Source: Spisula solida (taxonomy: Eukaryota; Mollusca; Bivalvia; Venerida; Mactridae). Taken from it: a stretch of DNA of 64,000 bases. This document shows positions 27,101 to 32,983 of this stretch, one piece after another. Within the stretch, counting starts at the first letter, position 1. Each line of letters starts with the position of its first letter. Below the pieces are notes generated by a model. That model did not search any database, was not told the DNA's origin, and saw only the letters and a program-made list of their open reading frames with translations. The position numbers were made by a program, and so were the translations under genes. The stretch is taken from assembly GCA_947247005.1 (NCBI GenBank), contig OX365956.1, forward strand, positions 1,309,501 through 1,373,500. The letters run 5' to 3'.

Positions 27101-29405
27101 TGATAGGAGAGATATGATTATGATGATTATTGACCAGTTGTTTTACACCGAATGTGAGGCGGAAAGGACATCTATGTATACATTGATTAAGCATATACTT
27201 GATCAGCGTGCTTGTCTTGTCGTGTTAGATGGCTTTGATGAATGGACTCCAAAAACGAGCGGTAAATTTGACGCCAAGACCCCTAAAGGGATAGAATCAG
27301 AGAAATGTGTATTCCTGACTATGTGCAGGCCATACAAACTTGAAAATGTGCGACTTTCAGGGAAGGACATTGATCATCAAGTGGAGATGACAGGAATTCA
27401 CGGATCGTCTGCTGAGCAATATGTTGCGAAAGTGGTGGAATATATGAACAAGAAAAACAAAGATAACAAAAATCCAGAACAATTCTTACAAGAAATCGTG
27501 CGGTGTAAACTGTATGAACATTTATGTATACCAATGGTTTCTTCTCATCTCATTGTGGTTTGGTGGTTTAACCAAACACTGACTGATGTTTCGAAATCAT
27601 TGTTGTATGGTAAAATTGTAGAAATGCTGTTTAAAAGAGCAGAGAGAAAGGTCGAATTTCCTTCATCAGCAGCTTGTAAGCATAAGCTTCCCAACTGTTT
27701 TTCACCCCTTGATTACATGTATATACATGAACATGTTTCCTTATTACAGAAAGTATGTTTGCTTTCATTCAACTCATTATTTCAACAAGATGCTTGTGCA
27801 TCAACCCTGGTATTTACCAAGAGACAGTTAATGTCATCACCATATTTGTTTACTACTGATGAAATGGATTTTGTCTGTAAAGTAGGTATTATATCAAAGA
27901 ATAAGGTTATAGGTTGTTTTGAAGACCCGAAACAAAAACTTTCCTTTGTGCACAAAAGTTACATTGAATTCTTTGGTGCATTATATGTTTCATCATTTGA
28001 CTCTAGTAACAGGATAGATAGCATTGTTAAGGAATGGACATCTTTAGATGATGTATTGCAATATGCAAACTTCTTCCAGTTCCTTGCCGGGTTGTCGTCT
28101 CAAAAACTAAATGTTTTACTTGAAAATATGTATACATTCTTATTAGATCATTTAAATTCATGGAGAAAATATTCAATCTTCAATTATGAATTTCCAACTT
28201 TTTACCAGAATCAACTGAATTTACTACAAACTTGTAAATTTTCAAATTTTTACCAGAATCAACTGATTTTACTACAAACTGCTGTGGTCACTTGTTTTAT
28301 TGAATGCAGCAGATCTAATGATCAAAATGTTTACTTGAAACTTGAAGATTTCATTATTAACAAGAATTATGATGTTGACATTTTGAGACAACTTTTTCTG
28401 TTAAATACAACATGTGTTAAATCTGTATATTCTCCTCAAGGTAAATATTATGATGAATTTGATGAGATCAAAAATCTGCAATGTTTACATGTTGGTAAAG
28501 TGTTGTCTGAGAATGTTGTAAAGTTCACCAAGTGCATGTTAAGTAATCAATCCACTCTGCATACTGTTTGTATTGATGGTAGATACTGTTCATACCCAAA
28601 CCCATTGTTACCAGAACTTCCTGTGAGAAGTCTCCATCAACTAACTTCATTATCTCTGTGTAGTGTTATTATACAACATGAACAATTACATGATCTGGTG
28701 ACATTTCTGTCAGATAATGTTCACTTTGAACATTTAAAATTGTACAGTGTGTATTGTTATAAACACGTGTATGATGGTAGTAAATGTGCAATAAAACTCA
28801 ACATACAACAACATTCTACACTCCGTTCATTATGTCTGCATCTTGTTAATATATCATGTAGTTATGTTAACACTACCAGCTTAAAGTCTGTCACATTGAC
28901 TCCATTATCTGAGAGAATTTCTCATGATTATATTAATGTATTCAACAGTTTGAAGGATTCACAAATTGAATATCTTCATATCATTGGAGATGACAAGTTA
29001 GATGATAAAACATTGAGATCATTGACGACTGCAGTAAAATCTCTGTCAAGTTTGAAGTATCTAAAACTGTGGCATATGAAGTTTCCTTCAGATATTTTAT
29101 TGCACCTACATTGTGATACAATACCAGTCAAGATAGTGCTGCGTGAAGTCACAATGAGTCGTCAATGGTTTCAATGTTTCATTGAAAGTTTGGTCAACAA
29201 GAAATCTGTGATAAATGTTGAGTTAGGTTGCTGTACTATTACATCAGTTGATGGAGAACCTCGCTGGGAACTGCCCTGGGAGTCATGGAAGTCATGGAAG
29301 GAGTCTGTGGATTATATGGCTGAGTGGTTATCACCTATACAAACAGTCAACATAACACATAAAGATAATGGCGGGTTATGCTTTAAAACAACAAGTTGCC
29401 AGTAA
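3070..29405 (+). CDS. Ig-HEPN(DZIP3)-NACHT-LRR NLR-like receptor, six coding exons
   Basis: CDS join: 3070-3103, 8941-9216, 14613-14989, 22910-22978, 23500-23608, 26713-29405 (3558 nt, 1185 aa plus stop). Every junction has GT/AG and the phases agree (1,1,0,0,1). Domain order: Ig-like about residues 12-103; DZIP3-type HEPN about 104-290 with R227-N-H-L-S-H232; NACHT from about 360 with Walker A GDAGVGKTSL (365-374) and Walker B LVVLDGFDEW (457-466); the NLR-typical 'SFVHKSYIEFF' motif; a leucine-rich C-terminal region. There is no signal peptide or membrane segment, so a cytosolic location is inferred. By family knowledge NACHT proteins oligomerise on sensing a ligand, and HEPN domains with Rx4-6H are often RNases; a role as an immune sensor/effector is inferred. 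The start ATG has G at +4 (ATGG). An undetected extra exon, or a different first exon, remains possible. Confidence 0.85.
3197..5345 (+). repeat. 43/44-bp minisatellite, about 49 copies, in intron 1
   Basis: The unit is 'ggctctatgttgtcatcaaa' + 'ctggttttatacgcagtcta' + 'taga', alternating 43- and 44-bp forms that differ by one T. Higher-order structure is present: marker variants (ctgtatg, ctctatatt, the shortened 'ttataccagtc') repeat at a 388-bp offset (3773 vs 4161; 3903 vs 4291), and the gtgatc and tagtgg variants repeat at about 261 bp (4469 vs 4730). It begins about 90 bp after exon 1. The open frames in it come from the 87-bp two-unit period and are not genes. Confidence 0.95.
7261..7270 (+). 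promoter_or_regulatory. TATA box before the small ORF
   Basis: tatatataag lies 30 bp before the ATG at 7300, in a moderately AT-rich setting. The spacing would place initiation almost at the start codon. Confidence 0.3.
7300..7506 (+). CDS. Small ORF of unknown function inside the hAT-like element
   Basis: 68 residues, starting MPDIRPSSIQ and ending YARRELN. The composition is protein-like (5 Tyr, 7 Asp/Glu, 3 Cys, few stops nearby) and its codons look unlike the AT-rich surroundings. No family is recognised. It sits between the element's TIRs in gene-1 intron 1, so it may be a passenger fragment or a chance ORF. Confidence 0.25.
   Translation: MPDIRPSSIQGCQFDRVFNPVVPPDCRNDAIYDEFCYLVSRTRSLEQYYELIKIFVQNTQTYARRELN
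7947..8101. mobile_element. 155-bp hAT-type MITE nested in the 2.3-kb element
   Basis: TIRs CAGGCCTAGACACTAAC and, inverted, CAGGGCTAGACACTAAC (16/17). A perfect 8-bp target duplication CCCTAAAT lies at 7939-7946 and 8102-8109. The interior repeats the 'cactggtcc' motif. The perfect TSD, against the 7/8 TSD of the host element, shows it inserted later. Confidence 0.9.
8242..8724. mobile_element. hAT-like MITE (TIR [C/T]AGTGATTTTTTTGGC)
   Basis: The left end TAGTGATTTTTTTGGCC and the inverted right end CAGTGATTTTTTTTGGC bound a 483-bp unit that ends about 215 bp before exon 2. The interior shares 'gggaaatatgcatac' with the inverted copy near 600-640. A further internal CAGTGATTTTTATTG at about 8371 suggests nesting. 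No convincing TSD. Confidence 0.5.
8941..9216 (+). CDS. Gene 1 exon 2: I-set/titin-like Ig domain
   Basis: A 276-nt exon, phase 1 at both ends, the classic symmetrical Ig exon. Acceptor tatattttag, donor gtaagt at 9217. The F-strand signature EEDSGEYKLEVSN (D80-S-G-x-Y84) is clear. The usual B- and F-strand cysteines and the C-strand tryptophan are absent, so the fold would lack the core disulfide, as in many intracellular titin-type Ig domains. A fragment of repeat family A starts about 20 bp after the donor. Confidence 0.85.
9234..9430 (+). repeat. Repeat family A fragment, just after exon 2
   Basis: The head 'tgtgatcactcttcg' is followed by 'gatcatctcaacaaaatcta' and 'ggtcaagttcc', the family core, without the usual tail. 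Confidence 0.8.
9458..10887. mobile_element. 1.43-kb TIR element with 3-bp TSD, in intron 2
   Basis: The left end GGCCATCCTTAAAAAAGTGT and the inverted right end match over about 40 bp (continuing tttgtttgcccttacgcgac). They are flanked by CCA at 9455-9457 and 10888-10890. Internal features are a GC-rich block of 'ccaccgtg'/'cacggtgg' motifs (10218-10400) and a 22-nt poly-A (10801). No transposase is seen and the superfamily is uncertain. Confidence 0.65.
10218..10400. repeat. Local cluster of CCACCGTG / CACGGTGG motifs
   Basis: At least eight copies of ccaccgtg in both orientations within 180 bp. They create self-complementary segments and a GC peak within AT-rich DNA. It lies inside the 9458-10887 element. 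Confidence 0.7.
10888..13089. other. Intron 2 stretch without recognised genes
   Basis: AT-rich sequence. At 12041 'tgtccgaaaatacgaatatc' and at 13076-13094 'ttattggatttatcggaca' face each other as a weak inverted pair, possibly the ends of a degraded DNA transposon of about 1.05 kb. A small 'cgggccaattt' direct repeat lies at 12739-12785. No coding exon is supported. Confidence 0.35.
13090..13842 (+). repeat. Repeat family A copy
   Basis: About four degenerate 145-bp monomers ('aggtcaaatgatagaaaaac', 'cacaattttgacctaatc') end at the tail caggtgagcgacctagggtc, then cctcctgtt. Confidence 0.85.
14255..14575 (+). repeat. Repeat family A, diverged copy ending 37 bp before exon 3
   Basis: The diverged core 'catctggggtaataaaaact' and the tail 'gtgagtaaccttgggccctg' (then gggccctcttgt) can be recognised. 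The region 13843-14254 between this and the previous copy is unassigned AT-rich DNA. Confidence 0.7.
14613..14989 (+). CDS. Gene 1 exon 3: main part of DZIP3-like HEPN domain
   Basis: Acceptor ttataatttcag, donor gtaggt at 14990, in phase 1 and out phase 0. The translation has the family landmarks in order: 'NFRYQYFLVEIGTKVL', 'NFDITLLSCLLRNVCGL', then 'EADITRLRQCRNH'. The exon ends on the His codon after the conserved Arg-Asn, so the R-x4-H motif is finished by exon 4. The acceptor lies only about 40 bp after the end of a repeat-family-A copy. Confidence 0.88.
15172..16541 (+). repeat. Repeat family A, long copy of ~145-bp monomers
   Basis: Head 'agctcacctgtcacaaagtg', then 'gtccgtcgtccgtccg'. 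About eight monomers at 145-bp spacing follow ('gtcaaatcatag' at 15375, 15520, 15664, 15809). Tail 'gacaggtgagcgacctaggg', then cctttgggccctcttg. The head agctcacctgtc and tail gacaggtgagc are inverted to each other. The block 15959-16100 recurs almost unchanged at 16245-16390. Confidence 0.92.
16612..17163 (+). repeat. Nested heads and short copy of repeat family A
   Basis: A head fragment at 16615 is interrupted by a second repeat type (16640-16740, containing 'gttaaagtttagctacagg'). A complete short copy then runs from 16741 (agctcacctgtcacaaag) to the tail at 17163. Confidence 0.8.
17164..17545 (+). repeat. Repeat family D ('gttaaagtttaggtacaggt'), two tandem units
   Basis: Two ~180-bp units share 'tagctctatcaagcatttt'-like and 'aaattatgccccctttttga' segments and end in 'gttaaagtttaggtacaggt'. 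Related units lie at 18640-18800 and 19080-19320. Confidence 0.7.
17546..18632 (+). repeat. Repeat family A, long copy
   Basis: Complete head (agctcacctgtcacaaagtg), about seven 145-bp monomers and the complete tail (gacaggtgagcgacctaggg, then ccctttgggccctcttg). It is inserted into family D sequence, which resumes on the far side. Confidence 0.92.
18802..19078 (+). repeat. Repeat family B ('tatgcccc...gggggcata') copy
   Basis: Starts 'tatgcccccgtatcgataga' and ends 'ccacagggggcataagtg', then ttattgaacgcagtcttg. TATGCCCCC and GGGGGCATA are terminal inverted motifs. Other copies: 21361-21642, 30664-31099, 34726-35142 and 43764-43919. Confidence 0.88.
19306..19594 (+). repeat. Tandem duplication of ~143 bp
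   Basis: 'gacttagaagccccaacctc' starts at 19306 and again near 19455. Both copies run through 'gattgtactatcctagcatg' to 'gttcgtggacagctcttgtt' with few differences. Confidence 0.85.
19594..20453 (+). repeat. Repeat family A copy interrupted by a hAT-like insertion
   Basis: The family head (cactcttcgtccgtg) and core are split at about 19737 in 'ccatattggatc' and resume at about 20151 with 'gggtcatcctgg'. The tail is 'gtgagcgacctagggcgcaa'. Confidence 0.8.
19738..20150. mobile_element. hAT-like MITE inserted in repeat family A
   Basis: The left end CAGTGCTTTTTTTCGCTG and the inverted right end CAGGGCTTTTTTTCACT bound about 410 bp of 'aattgtgaaaa'-rich sequence, related to the element at 539-1216. 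The host sequence on both sides shares GG(A/G)TC, consistent with a degraded target duplication. Confidence 0.65.
20538..20803. mobile_element. Two-module MITE, copy 1
   Basis: Module 1 (20538-20693) is bounded by CTTAGAATATAAC and its inverse GTTATATTCTAAG. Module 2 (20692-20803) is a hairpin: 'tagaacatattaagtaaatt' pairs with 'aatttacttaatatgttcta' around a loop 'ggactcgcttcgcttccctc'. A second copy with both modules lies at 61267-61521. Confidence 0.85.
21216..21310 (+). repeat. tRNA-derived SINE head
   Basis: A-box-like TGGCTCAATCGGTAG, B-box-like GGGTTCAAGCC, then 'tttttctcact' as in the copy at 51999. The stems are degenerate and there is no proper anticodon arm, so it is a SINE rather than a tRNA gene. 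Confidence 0.6.
21361..21642 (+). repeat. Repeat family B copy
   Basis: 'tattcccccctatcgataga' to 'acagggggcataagcgttta', then ttgaacgcagtcttg. The first base of the terminal ATGCCCCC motif is changed. Confidence 0.85.
22196..22262 (-). repeat. tRNA-Arg(TCT)-like sequence, minus strand
   Basis: The reverse strand reads 'gtggcataatggatacggcg', a gtcttctaagac anticodon-arm-like segment and a B box 'caggttcgatccttg'. The acceptor stem does not close well, so a tRNA-derived SINE or pseudo-tRNA is more likely than a working gene. Confidence 0.4.
22910..22978 (+). CDS. Gene 1 exon 4: HEPN continuation (LSHNG...)
   Basis: A 69-nt phase 0/0 exon with acceptor ttatttcag and donor gtaagta. It reads LSHNGTVLLPATEF, then TTKWQELSD. 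Joined to exon 3 it gives CRNHLSHNG, completing the HEPN Rx4H motif, followed by the family's T/EF..W pattern. Confidence 0.82.
23500..23608 (+). CDS. Gene 1 exon 5: end of HEPN region
   Basis: Acceptor taatatctag, donor gtgagc at 23609; in phase 0 and out phase 1. It reads ILLRLNACCGKDC, then ITNLATMIDTAKDTDIDDAT and KWQ. The last ~13 nt and the donor match the head of repeat family A (acaaagtg.caaggtgagc), and the intron continues as that repeat. Confidence 0.78.
23594..23946 (+). repeat. Repeat family A copy that begins across the exon 5 donor
   Basis: 'gcgacaaagtggcaaggtga' corresponds to the family head 'tcacaaagtgacaaggtgag'. It continues 'cttttgtgattg', 'gtccattgtccgtctg', the core, and a tail 'caggtgagcgccacaggatc'. 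Gene-1 exon 5 ends inside the head, at 23608. Confidence 0.85.
24441..25322 (+). repeat. Repeat family A, older subfamily, near-complete
   Basis: Head 'caaggtgagcttttgtgatc', five monomers at about 145-bp spacing ('aaaaaccttgttaacactct'), tail 'caggtgagcgctatagggcc', then aatggccctcttg. It is in the same subfamily as the copy at 1-345. Confidence 0.9.
25323..26060. other. Intron 5 stretch, nothing recognised
   Basis: AT-rich apart from a small CpG-containing block (25570-25660, 'tagcgcgact' twice). 'gcacgataagggttaa' at 25655 is the inverse of 'ttaacccttatcgtgc' at 24070, possibly the ends of an older element that spans the family-A copy. Confidence 0.3.
26078..26220. repeat. Palindrome with ~48-bp arms in intron 5
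   Basis: 'ctgcagtttgttgatccgtt' ... 'gtattacctcgagttgcttg' is the inverse of 'caagtaacaagaggtaatac' ... 'catatcaacacaactgcag'. The arms are about 80% matched around a ~45-nt loop, about 490 bp before exon 6. It is likely a MITE remnant. Confidence 0.7.
26713..29405 (+). CDS. Gene 1 exon 6: NACHT and LRR-like region, stop
   Basis: A 2693-nt terminal exon, acceptor tattttcag. Its incoming phase 1 gives D-I-Q-Q-K-L before the Met at 26730. It encodes Walker A GDAGVGKTSL, Walker B LVVLDGFDEW, the helical NACHT region with 'SLLYGKIVEMLFKRAERK' and 'SFVHKSYIEFF', then leucine-rich segments such as 'LHQLTSLSLCSVII' and 'LSSLKYLKLWHMKF'. The repeats are irregular and would be called LRR only weakly. 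A local duplication gives 'FYQNQLNLLQT' and 'FYQNQLILLQT' (about 28200-28280). Stop TAA at 29403-29405. Confidence 0.93.
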
Positions 29406-29506
29406 ATGTTTACTTTTGTTTCAGTAAACATTTAAAGCAAAACTATGATTTTATCACCAAACTTTGATGAACAAGTCAACAAAATGTGCGAATGTTCCGC
29501 GAACAA

Positions 29507-29935
29507 AAATGTCCGTAACTTTTTATTTCTGATCGGAAACATGTCATGTTAGGATTCATTTTCTTAATTAGATCATTTCCTACACAATGAGTCAAGTTTT
29601 TATGTAAAATTCTAAAAAAAAGTTTTTTTCACATTTTTTGAGATTTTGATGAAATTGAGAAAATTTGATAATTGATTGTGAAGCTTCATAAATGATTTTT
29701 ATTGTAACTTCTATTCAAGTTGATGTTGTACAATTTTAACAGAATTATGATGTAAATATTGTTTAATTGATGTAAAAAGACATTTTCACCCAAAAATTGT
29801 AAAAAATAACTTTTTTTAGATTTTTGCATCAAAACCTACATCAACTTGTAGGCAATGATCTCATCAAGAAAATGAATACTTACTTGACATGTTTCCATTC
29901 ATGAATAAAAAAGTTATTCATATTTTAGTGAACTG
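29507..29935. repeat. Large imperfect foldback 100 bp after the gene-1 stop codon
   Basis: 'ggaaacatgtcatgttagga', 'ttcattttcttaattagatc' and 'cattttttgagattttgatg' on the left are matched, inverted, by 'gatctcatcaagaaaatgaa', 'tacttgacatgtttcc' and the 'aataactttttttagatttt' block on the right. The arms are about 150 nt each at roughly 75% identity. If in the 3' UTR, the transcript would carry a long dsRNA stem. Confidence 0.75.
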
Positions 29936-30197
29936 TTGATGCCTACATTCACAGAGTTTGTTGATAGAATCAAAGTAGTTTCTGGCAGAGGGAGCTTATA
30001 TCACTGTTAACATGTGTATTAGCCTGACCATGGTTCATAGTCTTGACCCTTTGCTTACTGAGCGACTGTGCTATACGGCCGCCTACACAAATTTCTCCCC
30101 TTTAATCAAATCCTATACACTAGTAATTACAAAAACATTAAGTAAATATTAATTTTGTTCTTGATCAGTCTTGGTGAACTTCACACATTGAAATAAA
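29904..30197 (+). terminator. Candidate polyadenylation signals of gene 1
   Basis: AATAAA hexamers occur at 29904-29909 (inside the foldback) and 30192-30197, 0.5 and 0.8 kb after the stop codon. Which one is used cannot be told from sequence. Confidence 0.35.
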
Positions 30198-30324
30198 TTT
30201 CTAAAATGTTCTCTTTCAAATGTTATCTTTATTAAAAAATGTTCTCAGACATACTTCCTGGATTTATCATTATGTACTATAATACTCTCAACTGGTATCT
30301 ACGATTTGCATCTCGAGGTAAAGT

Positions 30325-30545
30325 GTCATGGCGTGGTCATGGTCCTGTGATTAGTTTACTGGATTAGTAACTCCAGCAATCCAGGTTCGATTTCCTGTCG
30401 CGGAGGGTTATTCTCTTCCATGACAGTTTGACATCTATGTCGATTTTCTTCCACATGTGGAGAAGTTGCTGGTTCCTCGTGGAATGATGAGATTGTACTG
30501 GTTTAAGAATACTGGTTAGAATACAGTTCATGAAAACTAGTGAGG
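30325..30545 (+). repeat. tRNA-derived SINE, plus orientation
   Basis: B-box 'aggttcgatttcctg', then the shared body 'gattttcttccacatgtgga'. Pieces of the same body occur inverted near 40700-40880, 44890-45075 and 46420-46520. Confidence 0.6.
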
Positions 30546-30663
30546 TGAATCTGCCGCAGTATATACAACTGAATGATCATTAAATCTAGTCATGTTTGTT
30601 TTTATTCAGCTAAGGCTTTAAACTTGTTGAAACTAGGTAATCCGGCTGAGACTTTCAGCTTTC

Positions 30664-31099
30664 TTATGCCCCCATATCGATAGATCGGGAGGCATTTAGT
30701 GATTCACCTGTTCGTCCGTCCGTCCCTGGTTAACCCAAAGTGACCGTTTCTTCTAGCCTTATTATGGCTTGCTACAAAGCTTTCATACTTGCATGGGTGT
30801 TGTATTTGAACACTCTCCACATGCTTGTATCACCTGACCCCATTTTGACCTTCACAATGACCTATTTTGGACTTTGAATATTAAGCGTCTTATTCTTATT
30901 TAACCCAAATTGACCGTTTCGTCTTACATCTAGTCCATCAAGGCATTACTTTTAAACTTTCCATCATGAGGCCCTTACATTGTCCAAGCCATATAACACT
31001 ATCCAACATTTTAACAGAACTATGTCCCCTGATTGACTTAGCTTTTTTATGGACAAGGCTTCCATGGGGGCATAAGCGTTTATTGAACGCAGTCTTGTT
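30664..31099 (+). repeat. Repeat family B, long version
   Basis: 'tatgcccccatatcgataga' ... 'catgggggcataagcgttta', then ttgaacgcagtcttg. It has an extra ~160-bp internal segment ('cgtcttacatctagtccatc') that is shared with the 34726-35142 copy. Confidence 0.88.
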
Positions 31100-31315
31100 T
31101 GATTGCTGAAACTAGTTCATTTAGCTTTTCGACAGCTTGGATTAGGGCGGATCATTTTCTCGTTCAGGTGTGTGTTGGGCATTGTGCCTTGTATGTTTTG
31201 ATGTTTTTTGTGCTCGGCTGGTTAAGTTGGGAATTGTTCCTTTTATGTTTTCTGTGCGCGGCTGATTAAGTTGAGTGCTGCTTTCCGTTTCTGACTTAAG
31301 ATTATCTTTTTTAGC
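31100..31315 (+). repeat. Interspersed repeat E, inverted copy at 58120-58285
   Basis: 'ttttcgacagcttggattag', 'gttgggcattgtgccttgta' and 'taagttgagtgctgc' occur in reverse complement at 58120-58285. The family is unknown. Confidence 0.75.
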
Positions 31316-31554
31316 AAGCATCTTTTTATACTTTGGACACGTTTACGGAAATTTGGACTAAACATATTGTGGCTCATCACGCAATTCAAAAACAATTATA
31401 CCTTGGTAATACAATCATTCCAAACACATTTGAAGCATTATGATCAACATTTAAGAGTCAGTAACCGCCAATTTCAAGGAAATTTAAACACTTAAACGAA
31501 TACCAGCTACATGTATAGTTTGATGTTTTCTATGGCTATATAAATGGGATCTAC

Positions 31555-31890
31555 TAAAACCCGTGACGATACAAAATCTGTGACGTGTTAAAATATAAGA
31601 AAGGCCTAAAACCCGTGATGGATTAATGTCCCGTGACAAATATGAAATTTTGAAATTTCCGTGACGAAACTTTGTTTTACTTGTACTTCTGTATTTGTTG
31701 GGAAACAATATGAAAATCGTCACGGGTTTTATACTTTCCGTGACGAAACGTTGTATTTGTGCTGAGACATTATCGTCACGGGTTTTATACTTTTTGTGAC
31801 TAGAATATGACAACATAAACGTAAATTATAATTGATATGTTCCGTGACTATACCGTCACGGGTTTTGCAAATTCCGTGACGAGATTGTGA
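31555..31890. promoter_or_regulatory. Cluster of CGTCACGG / CCGTGACG motifs
   Basis: About twelve copies of CCGTGAC(G) or its inverse within 340 bp, often as 'tcgtcacgggttttatac' or 'ttccgtgacgaaac' and facing each other. The core TGACG is a CREB/ATF half-site by established knowledge. It could instead be a degenerate satellite. It lies 0.9 kb before the gene-2 start and next to the ULP relic. Confidence 0.4.
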
Positions 31891-31974
31891 GGAACTTGGA
31901 AAGTTATAACATAAAACTATTTTTTTATAATAAATGTGTTTTATTAAGAATTAGATTGTTAATCATTTATTGTT

Positions 31975-32520
31975 TTATACAACGCATTTCCTCTTTCTTT
32001 TAACAGTCAGACATTTTTTACAAAACCAGGGTATATTACCGTCTTGCACTTCTGTTTCGACCTAGCCTTCACAATTTGGATGGTACCAGATTTTGCATTT
32101 CGAACAAATTACATATTGTCCGTCTTCTGGCATTTGGCAACTGCAAAATACCTTTAAGTGCGCAGAATACCTGATCCCATCGATAGACTCTGGCGTTCTT
32201 GTTCTTGCCGGAAACAGAGACAACTGGTTGTGCTCAAGACAGTGGATTAGGTGCCCACGCAATAATTCGGGGTCGTATTCTTGACTATTAGGGTCAATTC
32301 CAAATGCCTCTGACACCGCATTGGCAATAGCGTATAACTCGCAGTCATCACTATTTTTTTGAAAGCCACAATCCATAAACTTTAGATGAATCTTGTCATT
32401 TTTTTTTCGGTGGACCATCTCGAAGTAATTTACAAACTACCTGCTGTGTCGAAAAGCTCATGCTTGTAAAGGCTGAATCATAAATTTTGATCTCTGATGT
32501 TGTTTTTAGTTTAAAGGTGC
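31975..32520 (-). pseudogene. ULP1/C48-like peptidase + PHD finger relic
   Basis: The minus-strand reading has 'IKIYDSAFTSMSFSTQQVV', then a frame change at an A9 run (plus 32399-32407), then 'IHLKFMDCGFQKNSDDCELY' (peptidase C48 Q...DC landmark), 'FGIDPNSQEYDPELLRGHL' and a PHD-type zinc motif 'CSCQMPEDGQYVICSKCKIW' YHPNC. An in-frame TAG (plus 32062-32064) falls inside the PHD finger; beyond it 'GNIPWFCKKC' supplies the last zinc ligands before a TAA at 31975-31977. The catalytic His side is missing. Such genes are common cargo of transposons; this copy is broken at one frameshift and one stop. Confidence 0.75.
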
Positions 32521-32689
32521 ATTAGATTTAAAAATCACCATAAAGAAGGCCAAAAACTGTATTTGCATTTATTAAAATGCATTACTATTTGGCAGTTGAC
32601 ACTATGTTTTCATCCAGAAGTGATGGCATAGTTAAAATACAAATAAAATAAAAATCGAATTTATTTTATGACCACGGGGGTCATAAAAT

Positions 32690-32771
32690 ATTTAAATTGC
32701 GCGCGAAACCGATCCGGAGATTTCCGTAAGTCGTCGTGAATCACGTGACTTCGTTTTCATATTCAAACATA
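32690..32771 (+). promoter_or_regulatory. Gene 2 promoter/5' UTR region with palindromic E-box
   Basis: A small CpG-containing patch ('gcgcgcgaaaccgatccgg') and TCACGTGA at 32741-32748, a USF/MITF-type palindromic E-box, lie 23 bp before the preferred ATG. There is no TATA box. If transcription starts further left, this would be 5' UTR. Confidence 0.45.
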
Positions 32772-32983
32772 ATGGCGGACGAAGATACTGCTGCTCGTAA
32801 ACATTCTGGCCGTGGTCGGCCAAGTTTGCCAGAGTCAGAGAAGAAAGGAAGGAAAGCGCATCGTCGTTCGTCTCTCAAGAGGACTATGATTACTCTTGGG
32901 AGCGAATATGATAGATGGCAGAGGATTAAGGCCGATAAGAGCTTGAAATCTGATCGAGAAGTGGCGACTTTTTTGATCGACAG
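32772..32983 (+). CDS. Gene 2 exon 1: basic N-terminal module
   Basis: The start ATG at 32772 has A at -3 and G at +4; the in-frame ATG at 32736 has a weaker context. Donor gtaata, phase 2. The RWQRIKADKSL...REVATFLID pattern resembles N-terminal helical modules seen in other animal transposase-like proteins (low certainty). Confidence 0.78.
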
